From NCBI GenBank assembly GCA_964468205.1, contig CAYXVG010000003.1, forward strand, positions 1 to 64,000: 64,000 nt of DNA, written 5' to 3'. Made by a program: the position numbers and the translations under genes. The stretch comes from CAWELS01 sp964468205. GTDB lineage: Bacteria > Acidobacteriota > Terriglobia > Bryobacterales > Bryobacteraceae. This document shows positions 46,040-54,676 of the stretch, piece after piece (the first letter of the stretch is position 1; every line of letters begins with the position of its first letter). The notes below the pieces were generated by a model that was given only the letters and a program-made list of their open reading frames with translations, was not told the origin of the DNA and did no database searches.

Positions 46040-46846
46040 TCAAAACGGCACGTCATCATCTGAAACGCCTCTATTGAACTTCGTTTCACTTTTCCTCAGT
46101 GATTCGTCGGAAATCCTAAACTCCAACTTGTCTTGGTTTTCAAGCAGCCAATCCTGACCCTTATCGGTTATGCGATACGCCGTGAACGAATTGCCGTTGT
46201 AGTCACTATCCTCGAACGTTTCGATGAAGCCAAGCCGGGTCAGACGGATCAGGCCGAGTTGAGCCGCAACCATCGTATACCCGGCCTTTTCCATATCGTT
46301 CTTGACCGAATAACTCATAGCCCCGGAACCACCAACCTCTGCGTTCACCATTACGAATGCGAGGCTTGCGACCTCGTGTGGGCTCAGCCCCTCGGTTGTC
46401 CTGACAGTCGAAGCCGCAGCGATGGATTGAGTGGTTGCTTGCTTATTCAGAAGCGTCTTGATGCGTTTTGTAATATCGGCCCTTAGTTTGTCAAAATCGC
46501 TTGCCGAGTCCGATGCGTACTGGACGATTCCCCGATGCTGGATGTCAAACGGGAACTTCCCGGATTGCTGGTCCGAGCAGATGATGACGACATCCTTGCC
46601 ACTCGCGATTGCATAGCCAAGCTCGTACATCACATTTGGATTGCATTCGCTGATGTCCGCAAGGCAAAGAGTTGCTGATCTGATCTCATCGTGAAGGGTC
46701 TCTATCGGAATCACCGCTGCGTAATCTCGATCTACCCGGTATGGCTCCAGATCAGCAGATTTGATCGCCGGGGCAAGCGTATCTTCGAACCGTTTGTCAT
46801 ATGGTCCCTTGTCAAAGGGCTGAAACACACAACATCTCCCGTTCAT
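46040..46846 (-). CDS. NDT/TIR-like nucleotide-binding protein with C-terminal winged helix
   Basis: Protein of 268 residues. Residues 1-130 resemble nucleoside 2-deoxyribosyltransferase/TIR-like Rossmann folds: FQPFDKGPYDKRFEDTLAPA, then CLADISECNPNVMYELGYAI (Glu75 in the position of the catalytic acid) and DVVIICSD. Residues about 160-250 form a winged helix (IRLTRLGFIETFEDSDYNG...YRITDKGQDWLLEN). It follows hsdR by about 100 bases on the same strand, with a GGAGAG site. NAD- or nucleotide-degrading domains of this kind often serve as defence effectors, so this could be an accessory anti-phage gene; unproven. Confidence 0.7.
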   Translation of the reverse strand: MNGRCCVFQPFDKGPYDKRFEDTLAPAIKSADLEPYRVDRDYAAVIPIETLHDEIRSATLCLADISECNPNVMYELGYAIASGKDVVIICSDQQSGKFPFDIQHRGIVQYASDSASDFDKLRADITKRIKTLLNKQATTQSIAAASTVRTTEGLSPHEVASLAFVMVNAEVGGSGAMSYSVKNDMEKAGYTMVAAQLGLIRLTRLGFIETFEDSDYNGNSFTAYRITDKGQDWLLENQDKLEFRISDESLRKSETKFNRGVSDDDVPF

Positions 46847-46945
46847 CTCAACTCTCCTGTTGGCGTGCCTTCTTCTTCGTCAAGTACGTCGCAACTGCCT
46901 TGGCAAGGCCCAGCACGTACTCAGCTTCCTCTCGATCAGGTAATG

Positions 46946-49900
46946 CTACACCGCATACACACTCTTCCCCGGCCCCGAGTACGACTCGTAGAAGTGCTGG
47001 TACACGACATCGCACTTCTGCTCGTAGACTTCCTTCGAGTACGCTCTCGGGAGCCGATCCAGAATGTCCTGAATGGTCGTGAACACCATTGCCCTGGTCG
47101 TCTGTTGCTTCCGCCAGTCGAGCACCAGCTTTTCCTGCTTCAGCTTCTCCAGGAGATTCTTCGCCACTCTCTTCACGTCCGCCGTCTCCTGCTTCGTCAG
47201 CGAAATCTGAGGTTTCGTGAGGAGGTCGAAGAGCACCAATTCCTCTTCGGTCAGGTTCTCGGCTATGCCCCGCTTCTCCTCTTCGTTCAGCTTCTTCGTG
47301 AACGCCATCAGTTTGGCGAAGAACGCCTCGACGTTGGACGACCCGGCATTGTACTCGTCAATCATTCGCTGGAACTCTTCGAGGAAGTCGATGCGGGTCC
47401 GGTTGAGCTTCACCATCTGCGCCAGCTTGACGGCAATCTTCTCCCGGAGCTTCTGAACCTCGATGGTCTTGCGCCCTTTGTCGAACTGCGCCTTCAACGC
47501 CTCGAAGTCGATCTGGCTGAGGTCAATGTAGCGAGAGGGGTCAGTCGAAACAGGAGGCATCACATAGCCGTCCGCTGCGATGGACCTGTTCAGCAGGGCC
47601 TCTACTTCACTCATCACCGCCGAGATGTTCACCACAGGAAGCTCCGACCGGATCTTCTCGGCCACCACTTTGAACACATTGCAGATTGGACTGAACTCGA
47701 AGGCAGAAGCATCAGGTAACAACGACTTGAAGAGTGCCCCCACCGCCGTCGCCAGATTCAAGTACTGCCGCCTCGTTTCATCGTTCACCACCAGAGCGGC
47801 CACGGCGTCGTCCTTCAGCTTCTCTCGCTCCCACCCTCGGGCATCCCGGATCATTGCCGGATTGACACCCCGCTCCATGCAGAAGTTCGTCGTAGTGGCG
47901 ATGGTTTCCCGGAGTTGTCTCACCAGTTCGCTCTTGTCGTGGATCGGCGTCTCGCCTGGGCTAATGCCACCACCTTGCGATGCCCCGTAGATCGCCAGCG
48001 CCTTCTGAAGATTTCGGAAGACGCCCACGTAGTCCACAATCAGGCCGTTCTGCTTGTCCCGGAACACCCTGTTCGCTCTTGCAATGGTCTGCATGAGCGT
48101 GTGGTTCTTCATCGGCTTGTCGAGGTAGATGGTGGAGCACGAAGGCACGTCAAACCCGGTGATCCACATGGCGCATACGAACACGATGCGGAGCGGATCG
48201 TCCGGGTTCTTGAACTTTGTTTCCAGGTCTTCCTTCACCATCCGCTTCCGGTGAGTAGTGATGTCGAGGCCCTTCTTCTTGAACTCATCGATTTCGTTCT
48301 GCGACTGCGACACGACAACGGCCATATCAGTTTCCTCGAAGAACTGGAGCCGCCGTTCGAGTTCGGGCTTGTCCTCTGGGTCGGCCTCGGCAAGCTCCTT
48401 TCTCAGCTTCGCCATCGCCGTCTTCCAGTATTTCTGCACCTTGTCGAACGTGCGAACCGCCGTCGCCTTATCAATCGAAATGACCATCGCTTTCGCAAGG
48501 ACGCCCCGGCCCATGTAGTGCGCCACAATATCCTCGCCAACTCGCTCCAGGCGGTCCTCTCGGGTGATGAGATGGTACTCCCTAGCGAACTCCCGCTCCA
48601 GCTTGCGTTCCTGGTCATCGTCCAGGTCAGCCCGGTCGCAGATGTCGGCAATCTCTTCGGTCAGGTTGTCGTTGGTCAGTTGGAGTTCGGGGATGCGGTT
48701 CTCGTAGTAGAGCGGAACCGTGTTCACGTCGTCCACGGATTCCTTAAAGTTGTAGATCGAAACGTAATCGCCAAAGACTTCCTTGGTCAGTTCCTCCCCG
48801 GCCATCAGCGGCGTTCCGGTGAAGCCAATGAAGGCGGCGTTCGGCAAGGCGCTCCGCATGTTGGCGGCGAAGATGTCGTACTGGCTCCGGTGCGCTTCGT
48901 CGGTCATGACGATGATGTCCGAGCGATCCGAGAGCTTCGGGTAGCGTTCGCCGTGTTCGGTGCGGAACTTCTGGATCAGAGTGAAAACGTAGCGGTGGTC
49001 TTCCTGGTTGAGCATCCGCTTCAGACCCTCGCCGCTGTCGGCCCGGACCCGTTTCTCGTCCTCCAGCACGGCCCCTGTGTTGGCGAAGTTTCGGTAGATT
49101 TGGCCGTCCAGGTCTTCCCGGTCGGTGACGATCACGAACGTCCAGTTGCCGGGGATCTTCCGCAAGACCTTCTGTGAGAAGAACACCATTGAGTACGACT
49201 TGCCGGAACCCTGCGTGTGCCAGAAGACGCCGAGCTTGCCCTGATTCTCTTTGATCCGTTCGACGGCGGCGATGGCGTTGTTCACTCCGAGGAACTGGTG
49301 GTTCTTGGCGACGAGCTTGTTGAGGTCTCCCTTGCGCTCATCGAAAAGCATGAAGTTTTCAACGAGGTCCAGCAGCCTCCGCTTGTCGCAAGTGCCCCGG
49401 ATCATTGTCTCCAGGCTGATTCGACCGGGTTCGCTCTCGTCGTCAATCTTCTTCCACTCTGCGAAGTGCTCGAACCCGGCTGTCATGCTGCCGATTCGAG
49501 CTTTGGAGCCGTTCGACAGGATGATGAAGGCGCTGTACCAGAACACCTGCGGAATCGTGTCCTTGTAGTCGCAGAGGTTCTTTTCGTAGGCCAGTTCGAG
49601 CTTCTTGTGGGACGCCTTGAGTTCGATGAAGACGAGCGGAATGCCATTCACGAACCCGACGAGATCCGCACGCTTCTTGCCGTAATCGCCGCTGATCCAG
49701 AACTGCGATACCAGGAGGAAATCGTTGTTGCCGGGATCGTTCCAGTCGATCAGCCGGATGGTCTCCACGGTCTCCTCTTGGTCCTCGTCGTCGCCCCGCT
49801 TGTACATGACCTTGATGCCGTCTCTGAGCAGCTTGCATACGGCCTGATTCGCTCGGGCGGGACTCATGGCGCTGCGGTCCTTGGTCAACTCCTGGACAGC

Positions 49901-50119
49901 AATTTCAATGGCGTTGGGGGAGACGCCCGGATTCAGCTTGTCGATTGCAGGGCGAAGGCGGCTTGGCAGAATGACATCAGCCATCGTCTCCCTGCCGAGC
50001 AGTGAGAGTGGCCCGAAGTTCTCGTGGTAGCAGTTGAGCGTTTCCCACCCCAACTCTGCGAAGAGGGCAATCGTGGGTTGTTCGATGGCGGCGTCTTCGG
50101 AGTCGGGTTTGTAGGTCAT
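46946..50119 (-). CDS. hsdR: Type I restriction enzyme, R (HsdR) subunit
   Basis: Motor and nuclease subunit of 1,057 residues. An N-terminal RecB-like nuclease domain contains GFVNGIPLVFIELK (about residue 200), the PD-(D/E)xK type site. A helicase core follows: Walker A HTQGSGKSYS (about 305), Walker B TDEAHRSQYD (about 405), FIGFTGTPL, CAMWITGFDVPSCSTIYLDKP and QTIARANRV. The C-terminal helical region binds HsdM. The subunit cuts unmethylated DNA away from the recognition site after ATP-driven translocation. The start overlaps the hsdS stop by ATGA. Confidence 0.96.
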   Translation of the reverse strand: MTYKPDSEDAAIEQPTIALFAELGWETLNCYHENFGPLSLLGRETMADVILPSRLRPAIDKLNPGVSPNAIEIAVQELTKDRSAMSPARANQAVCKLLRDGIKVMYKRGDDEDQEETVETIRLIDWNDPGNNDFLLVSQFWISGDYGKKRADLVGFVNGIPLVFIELKASHKKLELAYEKNLCDYKDTIPQVFWYSAFIILSNGSKARIGSMTAGFEHFAEWKKIDDESEPGRISLETMIRGTCDKRRLLDLVENFMLFDERKGDLNKLVAKNHQFLGVNNAIAAVERIKENQGKLGVFWHTQGSGKSYSMVFFSQKVLRKIPGNWTFVIVTDREDLDGQIYRNFANTGAVLEDEKRVRADSGEGLKRMLNQEDHRYVFTLIQKFRTEHGERYPKLSDRSDIIVMTDEAHRSQYDIFAANMRSALPNAAFIGFTGTPLMAGEELTKEVFGDYVSIYNFKESVDDVNTVPLYYENRIPELQLTNDNLTEEIADICDRADLDDDQERKLEREFAREYHLITREDRLERVGEDIVAHYMGRGVLAKAMVISIDKATAVRTFDKVQKYWKTAMAKLRKELAEADPEDKPELERRLQFFEETDMAVVVSQSQNEIDEFKKKGLDITTHRKRMVKEDLETKFKNPDDPLRIVFVCAMWITGFDVPSCSTIYLDKPMKNHTLMQTIARANRVFRDKQNGLIVDYVGVFRNLQKALAIYGASQGGGISPGETPIHDKSELVRQLRETIATTTNFCMERGVNPAMIRDARGWEREKLKDDAVAALVVNDETRRQYLNLATAVGALFKSLLPDASAFEFSPICNVFKVVAEKIRSELPVVNISAVMSEVEALLNRSIAADGYVMPPVSTDPSRYIDLSQIDFEALKAQFDKGRKTIEVQKLREKIAVKLAQMVKLNRTRIDFLEEFQRMIDEYNAGSSNVEAFFAKLMAFTKKLNEEEKRGIAENLTEEELVLFDLLTKPQISLTKQETADVKRVAKNLLEKLKQEKLVLDWRKQQTTRAMVFTTIQDILDRLPRAYSKEVYEQKCDVVYQHFYESYSGPGKSVYAV

Positions 50120-51363
50120 GCTGTCGCTTCCATCAGTTCGGCGGCAGTTTCTTCAGCGGCCTCGACGGGGACTTCGCCAGAGATCAGTTTCGGGAGCAGC
50201 AGGTCTCGGGTGGTGCGGAGGTTGCGGTTCCGCTGGTGGTGACACCAACACACACTAAGCATCGGCTCGACAATCTCGTGGAAACATACAAGCAAAGCAG
50301 CGGGTGGAACCACCAGAACAGCTTGCTCAAATTCTTTGCCCGTCACAGCCGGATACGCCGAACCAGTTGCGTGGTTCGTAAGGTAGTCAGCGAATTCGTC
50401 TGTCGTGACGGCTAGGTGGAGATAGCTGAACGGAACTGCGGATGCTGTCAGGACCGCAAATCCCGTTGACACGATCAAGTTCGTGTCTGGGTTGACGATC
50501 AGGGCGTAGGAACGTCTGTTTGGCCGAACCGTTGACCATATCGTGTCGCCGTGCTTAACAATCCGCCGTGCCCTGCCGGGTGCATCGTCGTAACAGTACG
50601 GCTCGATCTTTTCAATTCGACCTGTGGACACCGAAGCGATGTCAATGTAGTTGATACGCTCTGGTGCGGAGGAGGACTTGATTGAGAGTCCGTTCACCCT
50701 GGCAATATCTGACACCCGCTTGAGTTGCCATCCCTTCGGTATCGGTCCCAACTCCGACTCGACCATCCGCACCTTCTCGTGGCCGGGGAAGCGGAAGTTG
50801 ACGAACCACTCCCGGTAGATCATCTGCGCCATCTCTTCGAGGACCTTGATGCGCCGGGTGTTGTTCTCGATCAGGTCGTCGTAGGCGGAAAGGACGGAGG
50901 CGATTCGCCGCTGAACTCCGAGGTCAGGCAGGGCAGGAAGATCCAGTTCCCTGATGTCCTTCATGTTCAGGTGGTGAACCGTTGCACCGTTGGAGATGGA
51001 CAGGATCTTGCCCTGGATCTCGTCTCCAAGCAGCAGGTACGTGAGGTACTGAGGGTTCACGAACTTCTGATGTGGCCGGATAAGAACGGTTCTCTGACCA
51101 AGACAGACCTTTAGCCCTGGCGGAATGATTGCGACATTCCCAATCGGCGCTTCCCTTGCCAGGATCAGGTCGCCGGGTCGAGGGACTTCCCTTTGTGTCC
51201 AAGCGTGATACGTCTCTTCTGACACACGATTCACGCCATCGAGAAGGAGTCTCCCTCGTCCGATGTTGGGCGTGCGGATGGACGGATAGCCCGTCTCCTG
51301 CGTAGGTGCAGTCTTGTGTTCGCAGTCAACGATCAGTTCGCAGACTTCTCTGAGTTGTGCCAT
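50116..51363 (-). CDS. hsdS: Type I restriction enzyme, S (HsdS) specificity subunit
   Basis: Specificity subunit of 415 residues with two target-recognition domains (about 1-150 and 195-350) joined by long helices. The central spacer motif LPDLGVQRRIASVLSAYDDLIENNTRRIKVLEEMAQMIYREWF and the parallel C-terminal CFHEIVEPMLSV region are visible in pieces. It sets the DNA sequence recognised by both methylation and cutting. It begins four bases after hsdM and overlaps hsdR. The TRD sequences cannot be turned into a recognition site by eye. Confidence 0.94.
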   Translation of the reverse strand: MAQLREVCELIVDCEHKTAPTQETGYPSIRTPNIGRGRLLLDGVNRVSEETYHAWTQREVPRPGDLILAREAPIGNVAIIPPGLKVCLGQRTVLIRPHQKFVNPQYLTYLLLGDEIQGKILSISNGATVHHLNMKDIRELDLPALPDLGVQRRIASVLSAYDDLIENNTRRIKVLEEMAQMIYREWFVNFRFPGHEKVRMVESELGPIPKGWQLKRVSDIARVNGLSIKSSSAPERINYIDIASVSTGRIEKIEPYCYDDAPGRARRIVKHGDTIWSTVRPNRRSYALIVNPDTNLIVSTGFAVLTASAVPFSYLHLAVTTDEFADYLTNHATGSAYPAVTGKEFEQAVLVVPPAALLVCFHEIVEPMLSVCWCHHQRNRNLRTTRDLLLPKLISGEVPVEAAEETAAELMEATA

Positions 51364-51367
51364 CTCT

Positions 51368-52915
51368 TCAGCCCACAGTCAGCAAACGGGAGACGTTCTC
51401 CGCAATCCGCTCTTCCAACTCCCTCGCCTCACCGTTCAGCGTCTCCAGTTCCTCGTTCAGTTCCTCCAGGCGCTCTGCGAACTCGAACTCATCCGCTGCC
51501 CGTTCCGCCACTCCAACGTAACGGCCAGGATTCAGGCTCCATCCCTGCGCCTCGATTTCGGCAAGCGTGGCGACCTTACACAATCCGGCGACATCAGTGT
51601 ACTTGCCCTTCGGGAAGCTCTCTTTCATCAACTTCTGGCTTCCTGCTTCCGTCTGAACATCTTCGCTCCGATACAGGCGAACGATGTTGGAGATGAACTC
51701 GATCTGTTCCGGCGTCCAGTCCCGGTGCGCCCGGTCGACTTGCTGGAAGATGTGGCGTGCGTCGATGAACAGAACCTTGTCCTTCCGCCCGATTTTCTTC
51801 TTCCCTCGATCCAGGAACCAGAGCGCACATGGCAGGGTGACAGTGTAGAAGAAGTTCGGGCCGACCGAGATCATCACGTTCACGGCCCGGTCTTGGAGCA
51901 TCTTCTTGCGGATCTCAAGTTCGGACCCTCTCGCATCAGCAGCAGAGTTCGCCATTACGAATCCGGCCCGTCCGCTCTCGTTCAACGCCGAATAGAAAAT
52001 CTGAATCCAGAGGTAGTTGGCGTTGTCGTTCTTTGGCAAACCGAATGGATAGCGGGGGTCGTCCTTCAACCGCTCCTTGTCCACCTTGTCCACGTTGAAC
52101 GGCGGATTCGCCATGCAGAAATCGAACTTGCCGACGCTCTTGTGGAGGTCTTCGTAATAGGTCACGCCCTGCCGGATGTCACCAGCAAGACCGTGAACGG
52201 CGAGATTCATCTTGCACAGCCGGATGGTTTCAGAAACCTTCTCCTGGCCGTAGATGGAAATGTCCGTGACGGCCTTCTTGTGATGTTCCACGAAAGCCGC
52301 TGACTGGACGAACATGCCGCCCGATCCGCAAGCCGGGTCGTAGATGCGTCCGTGGTAGGGTTCGATGATCTCAACGATCAGCTTGACGATGCTCGTGGGT
52401 GTGAAGAACTCTCCACCCTTCTGCCCCTCGGACATGGCGAACTTGCCGAGGAAGTATTCGTAAATCTTCCCGAACGCATCTCCTTCGATCTTCATCGGAA
52501 TCGCAGCGAAGTTTTTTAGCAGTGAGACCAGGAGTTCTTTGTCCAAACGGTTGTACGTCTTCGGCAGAACGTCTTTCAGGTCCTCGTTCTCGGCTTCAAT
52601 TGCCTTCATCGCCTCGTTGATGGCCTTGCCGATGTCGGCTCCTTCTGGAAGATCCTGGAGCTTCGAGAACCGGGCGCTCTCTGGCAGGTAGAGGACGCCT
52701 CGGGCCTGATAGTCAGCCTTGCCAATGGTTCGCCGCCCGGTGCCCTGGCTGGTGAGCTTCGCCTTGGCTTGGGTGAACTTGTGGTCGGCGTACCGCAGGA
52801 AGATGAGGCCGAGCACAGGGACACTGTACTCGGAGGATTTCAATCTGGAATTGGCTCGGAGTTCGTCGGCGGCGCTCCAGAGGCGTTTCTCAAGGTCGGT
52901 ATGGTTAGCTGGCAT
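51368..52915 (-). CDS. hsdM: Type I restriction enzyme, M (HsdM) methyltransferase subunit
   Basis: N6-adenine methyltransferase of 515 residues. The N-terminal helical domain (WSAADELRANSRLKSSEYS) is followed by SAM motif I DPACGSGGMFVQSA (about residue 195) and the catalytic NPPF motif MANPPFNVDK (about 265). It methylates the recognition sequence and forms the core of the M2S complex. It is the first of the hsdM-hsdS-hsdR genes and has a six-base gap from the small upstream gene, so they form one transcript. Confidence 0.96.
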   Translation of the reverse strand: MPANHTDLEKRLWSAADELRANSRLKSSEYSVPVLGLIFLRYADHKFTQAKAKLTSQGTGRRTIGKADYQARGVLYLPESARFSKLQDLPEGADIGKAINEAMKAIEAENEDLKDVLPKTYNRLDKELLVSLLKNFAAIPMKIEGDAFGKIYEYFLGKFAMSEGQKGGEFFTPTSIVKLIVEIIEPYHGRIYDPACGSGGMFVQSAAFVEHHKKAVTDISIYGQEKVSETIRLCKMNLAVHGLAGDIRQGVTYYEDLHKSVGKFDFCMANPPFNVDKVDKERLKDDPRYPFGLPKNDNANYLWIQIFYSALNESGRAGFVMANSAADARGSELEIRKKMLQDRAVNVMISVGPNFFYTVTLPCALWFLDRGKKKIGRKDKVLFIDARHIFQQVDRAHRDWTPEQIEFISNIVRLYRSEDVQTEAGSQKLMKESFPKGKYTDVAGLCKVATLAEIEAQGWSLNPGRYVGVAERAADEFEFAERLEELNEELETLNGEARELEERIAENVSRLLTVG

Positions 52916-52920
52916 GGCGG

Positions 52921-53136
52921 CTAGCGGCTTGCGGAGGCCAGTTCCTTTTCAAGTTCTTTCCGGTGGCGCTCGATCATGTCCACGAGGAGCGCCGAGACGG
53001 AAGCCCTGCCGCCCTTCGTCCTGGCCCTCTCAAATGCGACTCGGTTGAGGAGTTCCCAAAGATCGGCTGGCAGGTGAAGGCCAGTGGTCTTGTAACGGCG
53101 CTCCTTGGGTTCGGATGGCGGTTTCCGCTTTGCCAT
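52921..53136 (-). CDS. Small HTH/RHH-like protein, first gene of the hsd operon
   Basis: A 71-residue basic protein (PPSEPKERRYKTTGLHLPADLWELLNRVAFERAR) whose GLHLPADLWELLNRVA...VSALLVDMIERHR pattern fits a ribbon-helix-helix protein such as those that autoregulate operons. It ends six bases before hsdM. It is a plausible regulator of the restriction-modification genes, but no operator was found. Minus-strand start is supported by conservation-like composition rather than a strong ribosome site. Confidence 0.65.
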   Translation of the reverse strand: MAKRKPPSEPKERRYKTTGLHLPADLWELLNRVAFERARTKGGRASVSALLVDMIERHRKELEKELASASR

Positions 53137-53195
53137 AGCTCACTAGCATACCTCTTGTCAATTGTGGATTGGTGACGGGCTTAGGACGATGCCGC

Positions 53196-53450
53196 TTACC
53201 TTCGGCTGAAGGCCCAATCCCCTTTGCCCTCATCGAACCTTTCGTCCATCGCAACCACGTCATCGTTGCCGACACGATTGAAGGCGTTGGCGATTTCGAC
53301 AGCAGCGATCTCCAAGAGTTCTTTCGACTTTCTGCGATCTGACGTGACGACGATCCGCTGCAATCCATTGTCCTCTCCTTCGTGAAGAAGCGAGAAAGAT
53401 GGGTGTTTGAGCCTGAAAACTTTCAAAGTACTCCACTGTACATCGCCGTG
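53196..53450 (-). other. Possible short coding remnant upstream of the hsd operon
   Basis: The minus-strand frame from about 53450 to 53196 has protein-like composition (STLKVFRLKHPSFSLLHEG, then LQRIVVTSDRRKSKELLEIA and ANAFNRV), unlike the repeat it runs into. No convincing ATG or ribosome site is present; TTG/GTG starts are possible. It may be the end of a lost gene or a small unrecognised one. The upstream part of the open frame lies in the repeat and is not coding. Confidence 0.25.
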
Positions 53451-53549
53451 AACCCCGGCTGGTAGATGAGCCCCTCCGTGCCAACATGACTGCGACGCCG
53501 AACGCCCGCCCAACCTGCGCCTCCCCGGCTCCCTCTGCACCCTCCCGGC

Positions 53550-53912
53550 TATAATACTTACCGCGGGGAGGCTTTCCCCGCACCGCGCGCTTTGGCTTCG
53601 TTTCGCATTTCTGCCCCGCGGGCCGTTTTTTACACGGCATGCAAATAAGCGGGGTCTTGCGTCACAGTCATCTGAAGCGACACGGCAAGTCTCATGAAAA
53701 CAATAGGTTGCCGCCCGTCCAGGTGCGCCGCCCGGTGTGACGCAAGACTGCGGTGTGACGCAAGACCGCCTAAAACGAGCCGTCACAGCCGCTCCGGCCA
53801 CTCTCTTCTGGCCCAAACGACCGGCCCGGCAGAGGCGCGCCGGCGCTCCTGGAAAACGCGAGTCACAACAGTTTGCCGATCATCCGGCCGCACCCACACC
53901 GCGTTCCGGCCC
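53550..53912 (+). repeat. ~360-bp island repeat, copy A
   Basis: A TATAAT box (53550-53555) precedes GCGGGGA-loop-TCCCCGC (53563-53581). Farther on, GGTCTTGCGTCACA (53653-53666) can pair over an 87-base gap with TGTGACGCAAGACC (53754-53767); a second GTGTGACGCAAGAC copy begins 18 bases before (53735). The sequence is repeated with small changes in copy B about 490 bp to the right. The open frames in it differ between strands and end at different places, so a noncoding element is more likely than a gene. Confidence 0.7.
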
Positions 53913-54047
53913 AAGGACGACCGGCAAGAGGAGAAAGGAGTTCGGCGAGGTCCGGCAGCAGAATTTGCGCCTCGCAAAGCATGTGCAAGACATTAAGTGC
54001 GGCCGATGAGGTCCACCAGCCCCCCCGGTTCCCTTTGGAACCCCAGG

Positions 54048-54400
54048 TATAATACTGCCGCGGGGAAACTTTCCCACCGTGGCTTCGTTTTGCATTTTCG
54101 ACCAGCGGGCGGTTTTTTACACGGCATGCAAATAAGCGGGGTCTTGCGTCACAGCCCTCTGAGGCGACACGGCAAGTCTCATGAAAACAATAGGTTGCCG
54201 CCCGCCCAGGCGCGCCGCCCGGTGTGACGCAAGCCTGCGGTGTGACGCAAGACCGCCTAAAACGAGGCGTCACAGCCGCTCCGGCCACCGCCTTCAGGCG
54301 AAAGGACCGGCCGGGCAGCGGCGCGCCGGCGCTCCTGGAAAACGCGAGTCACAACCGTTTGCGGATCATCTCCCGCACCCGGCGCCGCTCGCGGCCGGCC
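54048..54400 (+). repeat. ~360-bp island repeat, copy B
   Basis: Diverged direct copy of the repeat at 53550-53912. The TATAAT box (54048-54053) is kept; the first hairpin has changed sequence but remains paired (GGGAAA-C-TTTCCC, 54063-54075). The long-range pair GGTCTTGCGTCACA (54140-54153) and TGTGACGCAAGACC (54241-54254) is identical to copy A, while the extra 18-base-spaced copy has one change. It ends about 80 bp from the tRNA-Arg 3' end. Confidence 0.7.
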
Positions 54401-54480
54401 ACGCCACAACGCCGCGCTGCAATTCACCCGTCGGCACAGTGAAGTTCGGCGAGAGAAGTCGGGTGGCTCTCGAAAAGGAA

Positions 54481-54557
54481 TGGCGCGCCCGGCGCGATTC
54501 GAACACGCGACCTTCTGGTCCGTAGCCAGACGCTCTATCCAGCTGAGCTACGGGCGC
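54481..54557 (-). tRNA. tRNA-Arg (anticodon ACG)
   Basis: On the minus strand a 77-base cloverleaf is complete: acceptor stem GCGCCCG/CGGGCGC, D-arm GCTCAGCTGGATAGAGC, anticodon stem TCTGG/CCAGA around loop CTACGGA (anticodon ACG), T-loop TTCGAAT, and an encoded CCA end. It reads CGN arginine codons. Its 3' half (54495-54527) is duplicated at 44341-44373, so the gene served as an integration site and was restored intact. Confidence 0.96.
54495..54527. repeat. Island attachment-site repeat, right copy (inside tRNA-Arg)
   Basis: Exact 33-bp direct repeat of 44341-44373, covering the anticodon region, variable arm and T-loop of tRNA-Arg. Together with the left copy it bounds the ~10.1-kb island and is the likely attachment core of a tyrosine recombinase, which is not present in this window. 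Confidence 0.85.
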
Positions 54558-54676
54558 GCAAGGGGGATCGCTTTCAGGGTAGCTTCAGGGGAACTGGAGT
54601 GTCAAGTTTACAGAGGCCAGCCGGTTGGCGATGCCTCCAGCGGAAGGTAGACTGTAGTGTGCCGAAAAGGAACGGA

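Noticed and set aside
46847..46945. A short frame after hsdR (LPDREEAEYVLGLAKAVATYL)
   Set aside because: It has protein-like composition but no own start or full domain; could be the tail of a lost gene, too short to call.
47915..49177. A 420-residue plus-strand ORF within hsdR
   Set aside because: Antisense to helicase motifs of HsdR; no independent support.
53735..53767. CRISPR-like short repeats (GTGTGACGCAAGAC twice, 18-base spacing)
   Set aside because: Only two units per copy, period of 18 bases and an inverted copy nearby; no spacer-like variation or cas genes.
53863..54288. A 141-residue minus-strand ORF through the second repeat copy
   Set aside because: A similar frame exists in copy A but its ends differ and the sequence is low in hydrophobic pattern; repeat structure explains it better.
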